Below the pieces are notes generated by a model. That model was given only the letters and a program-made list of their open reading frames with translations, was not told where the DNA came from and did not search any database. 64,000 bases of DNA. It comes from Streptomyces xylophagus (GTDB lineage Bacteria; Actinomycetota; Actinomycetes; Streptomycetales; Streptomycetaceae). Each line of letters starts with the position of its first letter. Position 1 is the first letter of the stretch. The stretch is from assembly GCF_000716435.1 (NCBI RefSeq), contig NZ_JNWO01000009.1, positions 186,001 to 250,000 on the forward strand, written 5' to 3'. The position numbers and the translations under genes were made by a program. This document shows positions 42,111 through 50,726 of the stretch, piece by piece.

Positions 42111-43105
42111 GCGAGCACCACCCGTCGGTCGGCCACCGCGTACAGCACGTCCGCGACGGCGTTGGCGATGACTACGAAGAAGCCGATGACGAGGACCATG
42201 CCGACGACCACAGGAAGGTCGACGACATTGACGGCATGGACGAGTTCCTGTCCGATGCCGGGCAGTCCGAAGAGCGTCTCGGTGAGCACCGCGCCGCCGA
42301 CCGCCGAGCCGACGTTGTTGGCGTTGAGCGCGATGATCGGCGCGAACGCCCCGCGCAGCGCGTGCCGTCCGATGATCGACCGCTCGCCGACGCCGTACGC
42401 GCGGAACGTGCGGATGTGGTCCTCGGCGAGCGTCTCCAGCATCGACGCCCGGGTGAGCCGGGCGAACGCGGCGGCTTCGATGAGGGCCAGCGAGAGCCAG
42501 GGCAACAGCAGGTTCCAGGCCCACTGTTCGGGGTCGTCGGTGAGGCCGACGTACTGCGGGAAGGGCAGCAGTTGGAGCTGCCCGCAGACGACGATCATCA
42601 GCACCAGGCCGATCACGAAGACCGGGGTGGCGACGCCCGCGAGGGTGATGCCGGTCAGCAGGCGCTCGGTGAACCGGCCGCGCCGCCACGCGGACAGGAC
42701 GCCGGTGCCGACCCCGAGGATCAGCCACAGCACCATCGCGCCGAACACGAGCGACAGGCTGACTGGCAGTTTCGCCAGGATCAGCTGGGTGACCTGCTGG
42801 TCGCCCTGGTACGACAGCCCGAGGCAGGGCGCCGAGCAGTGCTCCACGGAGGTGCCCGTGGAGTAGTCCTGGCCGACGAGGATGCCCTGAAGGAAGTGCC
42901 AGTAGCGGAGGTACAGCGGGTCGTCGAGCCTCAACTGCTGGGCGACCTGGTGCACTTGCTCCGGGGAGCAGCGCGGGCCGCAGGTGATCTGAGCGACGTT
43001 GCCGGGGGTGACGAAGAAGACGACGTAGACGATCACCGAGATGGCGAGCAGGGTGATCACGGTGCCGATACCGCGGCGCAGGACGAACCCTCCGAAGCCG
43101 CTCAT
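42107..43105 (-). CDS. ABC permease, OppB/DppB type
   Basis: A 332-residue membrane protein with the OppB layout: a helix at the N-terminus (GIGTVITLLAISVIVYVVFFVTPG), a large extracytoplasmic loop with three Cys, then five helices. The EAA loop reads YGVGERSIIGRHALRGAFAPI, preceding LPGIGQELVHAV. The loop with two Cys (CGPRCSPEQVHQ) and another further on (EHCSAPCLG) is Cys-rich for this family. ATG at 43105 overlaps the stop of the OppC-type gene (ATGA). Confidence 0.93.
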   Translation of the reverse strand: MSGFGGFVLRRGIGTVITLLAISVIVYVVFFVTPGNVAQITCGPRCSPEQVHQVAQQLRLDDPLYLRYWHFLQGILVGQDYSTGTSVEHCSAPCLGLSYQGDQQVTQLILAKLPVSLSLVFGAMVLWLILGVGTGVLSAWRRGRFTERLLTGITLAGVATPVFVIGLVLMIVVCGQLQLLPFPQYVGLTDDPEQWAWNLLLPWLSLALIEAAAFARLTRASMLETLAEDHIRTFRAYGVGERSIIGRHALRGAFAPIIALNANNVGSAVGGAVLTETLFGLPGIGQELVHAVNVVDLPVVVGMVLVIGFFVVIANAVADVLYAVADRRVVLA

Positions 43106-44151
43106 GAACTGGCCTCCTTGGAATTCGCGCTCTTCGTAGTCGTGCCCTTGGCGCTCGCGTCCGCCTTGGCCTCGCGCTTGCGGCCGGTGCCGATCCGCAG
43201 GCGGGAGGCCGCGCGCGGGTCGAGGGCCGTGCGGATGCCGTCGCCCAGGACGGTCAGCGACAGGACGGTGACGAAGAGGGCGCCGGCGGGCAGCAGCAGG
43301 TACTGCGGGGCGGCCTGGTACCAGACGTCGGCGGCGGTGAGCATCTGTCCCCAGGAGGGCGTCGGGGGCTTCACACCGACGCCGAGGAAGGACAGCGCGG
43401 CTTCGGTGGTGATGTTGATCGGTACGAGGAGCGCCGCGTACGTGATGACGGGGGCGGCCAGCCCGGGAAGCAGTTCGCGGCGGGCGATGCGCCAGGTGCC
43501 CCAGCCGCTGAGCCGGGCGGCGGAGACGTAGTCGAGCTCCTTGAGGGTGAGCGTCTGGGCGCGCACGATCTTCGCGATGTTGCCCCAGGCGATGAGCCCG
43601 ATGACGAGCGCGACCAGCAGGGGCCGCGGGAAGCTGCTGGGCACGATCGCCAGCAGGGCCAACGACATGATCATCAACGGCATCGCCACGATGATGTCGG
43701 TGATCCGGCTCAACAGTTGATCAACCCATCGACTGCCGAGCGCGGCCGCGACACCGATCACTACCCCGATGGTGACCTGTACGACGGTCGCCCCCAGGGC
43801 GACGCCGAGCGAGACCCGGGCGCCGTACGCGAGGCGGGCGAAGAGGTCGCGGCCTGTCTGCGGTTCGACGCCGAGCCAGTGGTCGGCGGTGATGCCCCCG
43901 AGGGAGCCGGTCGGCACGCCCCCGCGCGCGGAGTCGATGAGCGAGGGGTGGTAGGTGAAGGGGTCCTGGCCCTCGATCGCGGTGAGCAGCGGCGCGGCGA
44001 GCGCGACCAGGACGAGCAGGGCGACGACGACCGCCGCAACGAGGGCGGCGCGCTGCGCGCGCAGCCGCCGCCAGAACTGACGGGCCCCCGAGCCCGCCGG
44101 GACGGAGACGTCCGTCCCGGCGGGCTGGGAGGCGACAAGTGCCTCGCTCAT
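43102..44151 (-). CDS. ABC permease, OppC/DppC type
   Basis: A 349-residue membrane protein. It starts with a soluble stretch and LRAQRAALVAAVVVALLVLV as helix 1; the OppC N-terminal domain includes DHWLGVEPQTGRDLFARLAYG. The EAA-type loop is AARLSGWGTWRIARRELLPG, followed by LSFLGVGVKPPTPSWGQML. A Lys/Ala/Ser-rich tail ends it. This gene precedes the OppB-type gene, the reverse of the classical oppABCDF order. ATG at 44151, four bases after the binding-protein gene. Confidence 0.93.
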   Translation of the reverse strand: MSEALVASQPAGTDVSVPAGSGARQFWRRLRAQRAALVAAVVVALLVLVALAAPLLTAIEGQDPFTYHPSLIDSARGGVPTGSLGGITADHWLGVEPQTGRDLFARLAYGARVSLGVALGATVVQVTIGVVIGVAAALGSRWVDQLLSRITDIIVAMPLMIMSLALLAIVPSSFPRPLLVALVIGLIAWGNIAKIVRAQTLTLKELDYVSAARLSGWGTWRIARRELLPGLAAPVITYAALLVPINITTEAALSFLGVGVKPPTPSWGQMLTAADVWYQAAPQYLLLPAGALFVTVLSLTVLGDGIRTALDPRAASRLRIGTGRKREAKADASAKGTTTKSANSKEASS

Positions 44152-44155
44152 GGGG

Positions 44156-45874
44156 TTACTTGACCGCGACCTGGGAGATGTCCAGGACGCCGGTCCAGTC
44201 GCTGATCACGACGTTCTTGATGTCCTTGCCGACCAGTCGCTTGTAGACGGGGTGGAACAGCGGCACGGTCAGGGCCTGCTCGCCGATCTTCTTGTCCAGT
44301 GCACCCCACCGCTTGGCGGCCTCGTCAAGATTCGTCAACTTGTTGATCGCGTCAATCTCGGCATTGACCGACTTGTCATTGAGCAGGCCGGTGTTGAAGT
44401 TCGCGCCGTCCTTGACGATCTGACGGCCGTCGAAGATCGGGGCGAGGAAGGGACCGCCGGAGGGCCAGTCGGCACCCCAGTGGGCGAGGAAGAAGCCCGG
44501 CTCGGTCTTGACGCTGTGGATCTTGTCCTTGTAGTCGTTGATCTCCAGGCCCTGCAGCTTGACGGTGATGCCGGCCTTCTTGAGCGCGTCCTGGATCGCG
44601 GTCGCGATCTCCGGGCTGGTCTCGAAGTCCTTGTCGTTGGAGTGCGTCAGGGTGACGGTGATCCCCTTCGGGTAACCGGCCTCCTTCAGCAGCTCCTTGG
44701 CCTTGGCCGCGTTGCCGGAAGCGCCCGCCGGGAAGAGGTCGTAGGGGTCGTAGCCGAAGGACTTCTGGTTCGGCAGGAACGTGGTCGCGGCCTCGGCGAG
44801 CGACGAACCGCCGGCCGCGTTGACCACCGACGACCGGTCGATGGCGTACGAGATCGCCTGCCGCACCTTGACGTTGTTGAACGGCGCGACCGTCGGGTTG
44901 AACGCGATGTAGTTCGTGTAACCGAAGTGCCCGGTGCCGACGCGCGCCGCGAGCTCCTTGTCACCGGTCACCTTGGCCAGCTCGGCCGGCCCGAGGTTGG
45001 TGTCCGTCGTCACGGCGGCGGCGTCCGTCCCCTGGGACGACGACAGCCGCTGGTTGATCACGGACGAGTCGAGCCCCGACTTCACGTCGATCTTGTCCGG
45101 GTAGGCCTTGCGCTCGGCGTCCGTGGCCGTGGACCAGTACTTGTTGCGCTCCAGGACGAGCGTCTCACCGTCGTTCTGGTTACTGACGACCTTGTACGGC
45201 CCCGACGAGATCGGGTGCTGCTCGTACTTCGTCCCCGTGTCCTTCGCCTTCGGGACGGGTGTGAACTGCGTCTGCGTGGCGAGGTAGGGGAACTCGCCCT
45301 CGGGCTTGTTCAGATGAAAGACGATGGTCAGGCTGTCAGGAGTCTCAATGGCGCTGAGCCCCTTCTTGTCCTTGTACGGCCCCTGGTAGTCGGCCGCGCC
45401 GACCAGCCAGTCCCTCAAGTAGGGCGCACCCCCGGAGAGTTCGGGGGCGAAGGAGCGCTCGATGCCGTACTTGATGTCGGCCGAGGTGATCGCGGTGCCG
45501 TCCTCGTACTTGAGGCCCTTCTTCAGGGTGTACGTCCACACGGTCGCGTCCTTGTTGGGGCGCCCGGTGTCGGTGGCGAGGTCCGGGACGACCTTGGCGC
45601 CGGCCGCGCCGTTCTCGCGGTTGCGAGTGGTAAGGGTGCGGAAGACGAGGGACGGGACGTTGCCGCCGCCGGAGGTGTACAGGCGCGCCGGGTCGAAGTC
45701 CTCCTGGGGGTTGGAGTTCAGGACCGTGAGCGTGCCGCCCTTGTGCGGCGTGGAGTCGCCACCGGAGCCCTTGGCATCGTTGTCCTTCGGCCCGCAGGCG
45801 GCGGCGCCCGCTGCCACGGCCAGGCTGACGGATGCCACGGCCACGCGCCGGGCTATGACGGACGGTTGACGCAT
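44156..45874 (-). CDS. ABC transporter substrate-binding lipoprotein (SBP family 5)
   Basis: The 572-residue precursor has lipobox AAAC (Cys27) after a Val/Ala-rich signal. SBP_bac_5 features: GGTLTVLNSNPQEDFDPARL, VWTYTLKKGLKYEDG, ITSADIKYGIERSF and NNVKVRQAISYAIDR. Family 5 proteins bind peptides, nickel complexes or other small polar compounds; the ligand cannot be read. First gene of a four-gene operon. A predicted leaderless Cys-containing leader ORF and a terminator-like hairpin lie upstream, pointing to control by cysteine or sulfur supply and hence perhaps a sulfur-containing ligand such as a thiol peptide (inference). Confidence 0.93.
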   Translation of the reverse strand: MRQPSVIARRVAVASVSLAVAAGAAACGPKDNDAKGSGGDSTPHKGGTLTVLNSNPQEDFDPARLYTSGGGNVPSLVFRTLTTRNRENGAAGAKVVPDLATDTGRPNKDATVWTYTLKKGLKYEDGTAITSADIKYGIERSFAPELSGGAPYLRDWLVGAADYQGPYKDKKGLSAIETPDSLTIVFHLNKPEGEFPYLATQTQFTPVPKAKDTGTKYEQHPISSGPYKVVSNQNDGETLVLERNKYWSTATDAERKAYPDKIDVKSGLDSSVINQRLSSSQGTDAAAVTTDTNLGPAELAKVTGDKELAARVGTGHFGYTNYIAFNPTVAPFNNVKVRQAISYAIDRSSVVNAAGGSSLAEAATTFLPNQKSFGYDPYDLFPAGASGNAAKAKELLKEAGYPKGITVTLTHSNDKDFETSPEIATAIQDALKKAGITVKLQGLEINDYKDKIHSVKTEPGFFLAHWGADWPSGGPFLAPIFDGRQIVKDGANFNTGLLNDKSVNAEIDAINKLTNLDEAAKRWGALDKKIGEQALTVPLFHPVYKRLVGKDIKNVVISDWTGVLDISQVAVK

Positions 45875-46000
45875 CGGAATGACGACCTCTCGGGGGGATG
45901 CTCGGGAATTCTCATGGGGTTTCCCGAATAGTGAGACAGATGGACGAGGGGTGAGACGGAAGTGAACAGGCGTCTGCCCCGGCGTCAGGTCGTCGGAAAT

Positions 46001-46028
46001 GCCCTGCCGAAGTCACACGGGCAAGGGC
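46001..46028 (-). terminator. Attenuator-like hairpin in the SBP leader
   Basis: On the minus strand GCCCT(T)GCC pairs with GGCAGGGC around a ten-base loop, with ATTTCC after it. It lies between the Cys leader ORF stop (46069) and the binding-protein start (45874). One bulged base; U-tract short. Candidate only. Confidence 0.4.
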
Positions 46029-46068
46029 GTGATGGTGCGGGTCGCGACACGAACGCCAGGGGCGGTGT

Positions 46069-46161
46069 TCAGCGACAGAGGATGTCGGCCACGCAGAGCG
46101 GGGTCACGCCGATGAGCGCCAGCTCGATGGCGGCGCGATTCGCGACATGACTAGACCACAT
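46069..46161 (-). CDS. Cys-containing leader peptide ORF (Ms4533A-like), probably leaderless
   Basis: A 30-codon ORF. The peptide begins MWSSHVANRAAIELALIGV and continues TPLCVADILCR, with cysteines at 23 and 29. It resembles the short Cys-containing leader peptides annotated upstream of sulfur-linked operons in actinobacteria (Ms4533A family), which act as cysteine-responsive attenuators in mycobacteria. The ATG lies seven bases after a -10 element, exactly where transcription should start, so it should be translated leaderless, as in those cases. The family match is from memory. It leads the ABC operon 195 bases downstream. Confidence 0.62.
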   Translation of the reverse strand: MWSSHVANRAAIELALIGVTPLCVADILCR

Positions 46162-46168
46162 GCCCAAA

Positions 46169-46197
46169 AATATGAAGGAAGTTGCGGCTCGTGTCAA
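46169..46197 (-). promoter_or_regulatory. Strong promoter of the Cys leader and ABC operon
   Basis: On the minus strand TTGACA (46197-46192), 17 bases, CATATT (46174-46169). Predicted start at 46161-46162, coincident with the leader ATG. Confidence 0.72.
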
Positions 46198-46217
46198 TGT
46201 GACATAAGCGTCGCCCG

Positions 46218-48956
46218 TCAACTCCCCGGGTACGGCCAGGGGTTCGCGAGGCAGTGGATCCCGTCATGGTCGAGGAACTTGGTCTGCTGCTGCATGACCG
46301 GCGCCAACTCGCCGTCCTTGTCGCAGGTGACGTGCCCGTAGCCGAGACGATGACCGACTTCATGGTTGATCAACATCTGTCGATACGCGTACATCTTGTC
46401 CCCATATGTTGACGACCCCTGCGCCCATCGATACGCATTGATCATCACGCGTTCGGTGGAGGCCGAGTCGCACGACACGTTGTCCTCAGTCGTGTCGAGC
46501 CCGGACTTGGCGCACCACTTGGCGGTAGTACCAGGGCTGGCCAGGGTGATCACGAAGTCCGGTTTGCCGGAGTAGATCCGCTCGAAGGTACGGGCACCGT
46601 TGTGGGCCCAACTCCGGCCGTCGTTGAGCGTCTTCTGCACGGCCTCGGCGAAGAGCGTCCCGTCGAGCCCGAGTCCCTGTTCCACGTCCACGCGGTACGT
46701 GTACTTGTGCCCCTTGCCGGGCGCCTTGTCGACACCGGGCACCGCGTCGAACTTGTCCGGCCCCTTGAGCTTGGCGCTGAGCGGGTACTTCTTGTCCATC
46801 ATCTGCGCGTACGTCAGTGTCGCCACGCGGGGAGAGGCGGACGGGCTGGACTGCGGCGAGGCCGTCCCCCTCACGTCACGGGCCTGATCGGTGGCCGCCT
46901 GCGACCGCACACCGTCGTCGCCGCCGTCCTTGGCGACCTGCCCGGCCACGATGACGGCCAGCACGGTGGTGACGGCAGCGGCCGCGATGCCGGTGTAGGC
47001 GCGTCCCTTGCGGCCCTTGGCGGGGGCGGGCGCGGAGCCGGTCCGGTCAGGGTCGGCGGGAGGCGCGTCGCCGGTGTCGCCATCGGTGTCGACGTCGCTC
47101 TCGGGGGCCCAGTCGGTGACGGAGCCGTACGGGTCGCTGGGGTGCGTCGCGACGCCTGTCCGAGGCGCGAAGACGTCCTCGTCGCCCGCTTCGAAGGCGT
47201 CGACATAGTCCTGCCGGGGCCCACGACCGGCCCGACCGTGTCGCCGGCGACCGGGCTGAGGGGCCTGGCGCTGCCGAGGTATGGAGACCGCCGGGCCACC
47301 CGGGCCGGAGGGCATGGCGGCGGCGGGGGCTTGGGGCGTAACAGGGGTACCAGTTGCACCAGGTACGCCGGGCGGACCTTGAGGAGTGCCGAGAGGTCCG
47401 CGCGGCACGCCGTATCCCACACCGGCACGTCCCCTCAACTCACCCCAGCCACCACCGGATTCAGGCTGCTGGGGGTGACCGGCACGGGCTTGGGGGGTGC
47501 CGTCGGGGACACGGGGGACACCGCGCGCGGGAGTGCCTTCGGGGAAGCCGGGAGTTCCTTGCGCGCGGGTGCCGCCGAAGAAACGGGGTGTGCCGTGCGC
47601 AGGAGTGCCGTCAGGCGTGCGGGGAACACCGCGAGCCGGGGTGCCATCAGGAAGCCTGGGAAAGCCGTGCGCGGGCGTGCCGTCCGGCAGCCGAGGCACG
47701 CCGTGTGCCGGGGTGCCGTCGGGAAGCCTGGGAAAGCCATGCGCCGGAGTACCGTCCGGCAGCCGCGGGACACCGTGGGCCGGAGTTCCGTCGGGCAGCC
47801 TCGGAAAGCCATGCGCCGGAGTGCCATCAGGAAGCCGGGGAACACCGTGAGCCGGAGTTCCGTCCGCAAACCCCGGGACGCCACGAGCAGGCGTGCCGTC
47901 CGGCAAACGGGGGACTCCGCGCGCGGGAGTGCCATCAGGGAGACGCGGGTCTCCAGGAGTAGGAGCACCGCCGAAGAAACCCGGGGTCCCGTGAGCCGGG
48001 GTCCCGTCAGGGAGACGCTGTCCTGCTTGAGCGGGCGGCGCGCTCCGGAAACGCGGCACTCCATGGGCGGGAGTCCCGTCTGGAAAACTCTGCGCACCCT
48101 GCGCGGGCGACGACCCCTGGAAGCGCGGCACGCCGTGGGCCGGGGTTCCATCCGCGAAACGCGGCCCCCCTTGAGCGGGCGCTGTCCCTGGGGAACGCGG
48201 AACTCCCCACGCAGGCGTGCCGTCCGCCATACCGGGAATCCCGTGAGCCGGGGTCCCGTCCGAAAGGCGCGACTGCCCTTGACCGGGCGGCCCACCCTGA
48301 AAACGAGGCACCCCCTGAGCCGGGGTCCCGTCCGCGAAACGCGGCGCACCCTGCCCGGGCGGCACTCCTTGGAAACGCGGTACACCGTGAGCCGGAGTCC
48401 CATCCACGAAGCCCGGTATGCCTTGACCCGGGGTCCCATCCACGAAGCCCGGTATCCCTTGAGCCGGAGTCCCGTCCGGCAGACGCGACCCCCCTTGGCC
48501 GGTCGCCCCTCCTCCGGAGCGCGGGACACCCCGCACAGGCGGGCCGTCCCCCACGCGCGGCACCCCATGAGCCGGCGTCCCCTCAGGGAATTGCGACGCC
48601 CCGTACCCCGGGTTCCCGCCTGCCGAAGGCTGCTGCCGGCCAGGTATCACCCCAGGTCCGGGCCGCCTCTGCCCTACCCCGGCACCCGCACTCTCACCCG
48701 GCACCGAACGCCCCGGCGGCACAACGCGCTGACCCGCCCGGCTGCCGTCCCCTACCTCATCCGCCCCAGGACGCGCCCCGCGCCCAGGCACCGCACCAGC
48801 CTCGGATCCACCCCGCCGACCCACACCTGCACCTGTGCCTGCCCCGGACCGACCCCCCTGGCCCCTGTCGGAACCCTGAGCGCCTGTCCCGGCCCCCCTG
48901 CCTATGTCCGCGGGGTCACCCTTCGCGGCGGACCTGCGGCGACTATGGCGTCCCAC
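46218..48956 (-). CDS. DUF3152 metzincin-like membrane protein with giant tandem-repeat region
   Basis: A 912-residue protein, equivalent to Rv3207c at its C-terminus. The first 100 residues are basic and low-complexity. About residues 110-480 consist of 12-residue repeats of the form LPDGTPAHGVPR. After further disordered sequence comes one membrane helix (about 655-675, GIAAAAVTTVLAVIVAG) and an exported DUF3152 domain. It contains HEVGHRLGYGH at 865-875, a full HExxHxxGxxH metzincin zinc motif, and four Cys. By the charge pattern the repeat arm is cytosolic and the protease domain outside. GTG start, nine bases after the hydrolase gene stop, with GAGGGGG upstream. Mycobacterial relatives lack this repeat as far as I recall. 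Confidence 0.85.
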   Translation of the reverse strand: MGRHSRRRSAAKGDPADIGRGAGTGAQGSDRGQGGRSGAGTGAGVGRRGGSEAGAVPGRGARPGADEVGDGSRAGQRVVPPGRSVPGESAGAGVGQRRPGPGVIPGRQQPSAGGNPGYGASQFPEGTPAHGVPRVGDGPPVRGVPRSGGGATGQGGSRLPDGTPAQGIPGFVDGTPGQGIPGFVDGTPAHGVPRFQGVPPGQGAPRFADGTPAQGVPRFQGGPPGQGQSRLSDGTPAHGIPGMADGTPAWGVPRSPGTAPAQGGPRFADGTPAHGVPRFQGSSPAQGAQSFPDGTPAHGVPRFRSAPPAQAGQRLPDGTPAHGTPGFFGGAPTPGDPRLPDGTPARGVPRLPDGTPARGVPGFADGTPAHGVPRLPDGTPAHGFPRLPDGTPAHGVPRLPDGTPAHGFPRLPDGTPAHGVPRLPDGTPAHGFPRLPDGTPARGVPRTPDGTPAHGTPRFFGGTRAQGTPGFPEGTPARGVPRVPDGTPQARAGHPQQPESGGGWGELRGRAGVGYGVPRGPLGTPQGPPGVPGATGTPVTPQAPAAAMPSGPGGPAVSIPRQRQAPQPGRRRHGRAGRGPRQDYVDAFEAGDEDVFAPRTGVATHPSDPYGSVTDWAPESDVDTDGDTGDAPPADPDRTGSAPAPAKGRKGRAYTGIAAAAVTTVLAVIVAGQVAKDGGDDGVRSQAATDQARDVRGTASPQSSPSASPRVATLTYAQMMDKKYPLSAKLKGPDKFDAVPGVDKAPGKGHKYTYRVDVEQGLGLDGTLFAEAVQKTLNDGRSWAHNGARTFERIYSGKPDFVITLASPGTTAKWCAKSGLDTTEDNVSCDSASTERVMINAYRWAQGSSTYGDKMYAYRQMLINHEVGHRLGYGHVTCDKDGELAPVMQQQTKFLDHDGIHCLANPWPYPGS
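47480..48600. repeat. 36-bp minisatellite inside the DUF3152 gene
   Basis: About thirty degenerate 36-bp units, each encoding 12 residues around DGTPAHG. The units near 47640-47880 are nearly identical and alternate GVPR and GFPR versions, a sign of recent expansion; the outer units have diverged. All remain in frame. Confidence 0.88.
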
Positions 48957-48965
48957 GTCGCCCCC

Positions 48966-50132
48966 TCAGCTCCCCGCGTTCGTATCGTCGGCCTTGTCAT
49001 TGGCCCCGGCACCGGACCCCGTACTCGCTCCGGCGCCGTCGGCATCCCTCACCGTACGCACCGAAACGCCGTCACGGGACCCCCGCGCACCGCCCCCGCC
49101 ACCTCGGCCGAAACCTTCCGTCTCGACGGTACGGCGATCGCTCGCGGCACCGGGGCGCTCACCAGCAGCGGACGCCAACTCCCCTGAGTCCGCCAGGAGT
49201 TCGCGGAACGCCGTCGCCACCGTCTCCGGGTACTCCATCATCGCGACGTGCCCGGCGTCCGGCAGGGACAGCAGGCGGGAGTCGCGGAAGGTGCGGGCGG
49301 CCCGCTGGGCCATGCGGTAGCCGACCAGTTGGTCGCGGCCGCCGTAGACGAGGAGGGTGGGGGCCAGGACGCGTTCGGCCTGGCGCCAGAGGCCGTGTTG
49401 GCCGCCCAGGGTGTACGCGTTGACGATGCCGCGGGAGGAACGGGCCATCGCGTCCCAGAAGTACGGCAGTTGCAGGCGCCGCTCCAGTTCCTCGACGGCG
49501 TGGCGGAACGCCTCGGGTGTCACCTGGCCGGGGTCGCCGTAGCAGAGACCGAGGACGCCGCGGACGCGCTGTTCGGCCGTCCAGTCCCTGCTGATGCGGG
49601 TGAACAGGGCCGCGATCCCCGGTACGCCCAGCAGTGCCGTCGGCACCGCCGAGCGCTGGACGCGGATCTCCGGCAGGGCCGGGGAGATCAGCGTGAGCGT
49701 GCGGACGAGGTCGGGGCGCACCGCGGCCACCCGGGTCGCGATCGCGCCGCCCAGCGAGTTGCCGAAGAGGTGAACAGGGCCGCGCCCGGCCGCGTCGAGG
49801 TAGCGGATGCACGCGCGCGCGTGCCCGGTGACGGAGTAGTCGCCGTCGTCCGGTGGCGGGGAGTCGCCGAAGCCCGGCAGGTCCAGGGCCTCACTGTCGA
49901 CCAGGCCCTCGAGCTCGGCCATGAGCTGCGACCAGTTCTGCGAGGAACCGCCCAGCCCGTGGACGTAGAGCGCGGGTGGCAGTCCTTCGCGTACCGGGGG
50001 CCTGGACCGCACCGTGAGGGTGATCCCCGGCAGCCCGACCGACCGGAGCCGCTCCCCTTCGCCGACCCTGACGGGCGCCACCTTGGGGAGCACACTGGCG
50101 GCCGACACGGAAGGCAGCTCTGTCGAAGACAT
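48966..50132 (-). CDS. Alpha/beta hydrolase
   Basis: The 388-residue protein has an alpha/beta hydrolase core: LYVHGLGGSSQNW (oxyanion), nucleophile in LFGNSLGGAIA, acid in YGGRDQLVG, His in DAGHVAMMEYP. A disordered Gly/Ser/Asp-rich tail of about 70 residues follows (GFGRGGGGGARGS). Substrate unknown. The ATG at 50132 has no SD; a TAACAT box six to eleven bases before it suggests a leaderless mRNA. It is followed by the DUF3152 gene after nine bases, so the two form an operon. Confidence 0.87.
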   Translation of the reverse strand: MSSTELPSVSAASVLPKVAPVRVGEGERLRSVGLPGITLTVRSRPPVREGLPPALYVHGLGGSSQNWSQLMAELEGLVDSEALDLPGFGDSPPPDDGDYSVTGHARACIRYLDAAGRGPVHLFGNSLGGAIATRVAAVRPDLVRTLTLISPALPEIRVQRSAVPTALLGVPGIAALFTRISRDWTAEQRVRGVLGLCYGDPGQVTPEAFRHAVEELERRLQLPYFWDAMARSSRGIVNAYTLGGQHGLWRQAERVLAPTLLVYGGRDQLVGYRMAQRAARTFRDSRLLSLPDAGHVAMMEYPETVATAFRELLADSGELASAAGERPGAASDRRTVETEGFGRGGGGGARGSRDGVSVRTVRDADGAGASTGSGAGANDKADDTNAGS

Positions 50133-50296
50133 GCGGCAATGTTACGAGACGATCACGCAGTGGCTCGTGTGTTCGCCGTCACAGACACACCCACAGGTCC
50201 GCGCGCAGACACACCCATGGGCCGCGCATGGACCCACTCACCGCATGGCGTCCCGGTCGGGTGGGTCCTAGGCTCGTACCTGGAAGGGAGTCCGCA

Positions 50297-50515
50297 ATGG
50301 CCGTCGACCCCACCGATCCCGAGACCTTCGAGGTCGAGAACGACGACGCCGAACTCGACGTCGAAGCACCAGAGAACGACGCCGCCGAGCAGCTGACGGA
50401 CCTCACACCGGACCACGACGACCCGCTGACGGCGCTGGATCCGGACTCCGCGAACGAGGCCGACGTCATCGAACAGGCCCGGGTCGTCTCCCTCGACGAG
50501 GACGACTATCGCTGA
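50297..50515 (+). CDS. Very acidic small protein of unknown function
   Basis: The 72-residue protein is about a third Asp plus Glu, with almost no basic residues (MAVDPTDPETFEVENDDAEL and so on to SLDEDDYR). GGAAGGGAG lies before the ATG at 50297, and a TAGGCT -10-like element lies upstream. It is divergent from the alpha/beta hydrolase. I recall such acidic proteins here in other Streptomyces but no function. It lacks the C-terminal GG(Q/E) of Pup. DNA mimicry or a chaperone-like role is possible, without direct support. Confidence 0.68.
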   Translation: MAVDPTDPETFEVENDDAELDVEAPENDAAEQLTDLTPDHDDPLTALDPDSANEADVIEQARVVSLDEDDYR

Positions 50516-50726
50516 CGCCCCCCTGTCACCGCTGTCCTCGGCGGGTAAGAAACAGGCGCCGAGGCGCCCTCCCCTGCCCGCTCCATCCCCCTTCGAAACA
50601 CTTTGCGCCGCTTTCGCAGCCGTCCGGTCCGTGAAATTCTGCGCTCGCACCGCGCACACCACGGTTACCGAAAAGTACGATGGCGGCGCGGCGCTCACCG
50701 CATGAGGACGACATTTGGGAGGCGGC

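Noticed and set aside
45962..46150. 62-codon plus-strand ORF upstream of the ABC operon
   Set aside because: Antisense to the leader and its attenuator, no SD, random composition.
47480..48600. Possible CRISPR array
   Set aside because: The repeats are contiguous 36-bp coding units without unique spacers, in frame within the DUF3152 gene.
46602..49187. 861-codon plus-strand frame opposite the DUF3152 gene
   Set aside because: It mirrors the tandem repeats on the other strand; the minus-strand frame has a membrane helix and a zinc motif.
50297..50515. Pup-like protein modifier
   Set aside because: It ends in EDDYR and lacks the C-terminal GGQ or GGE, and no proteasome genes are nearby.
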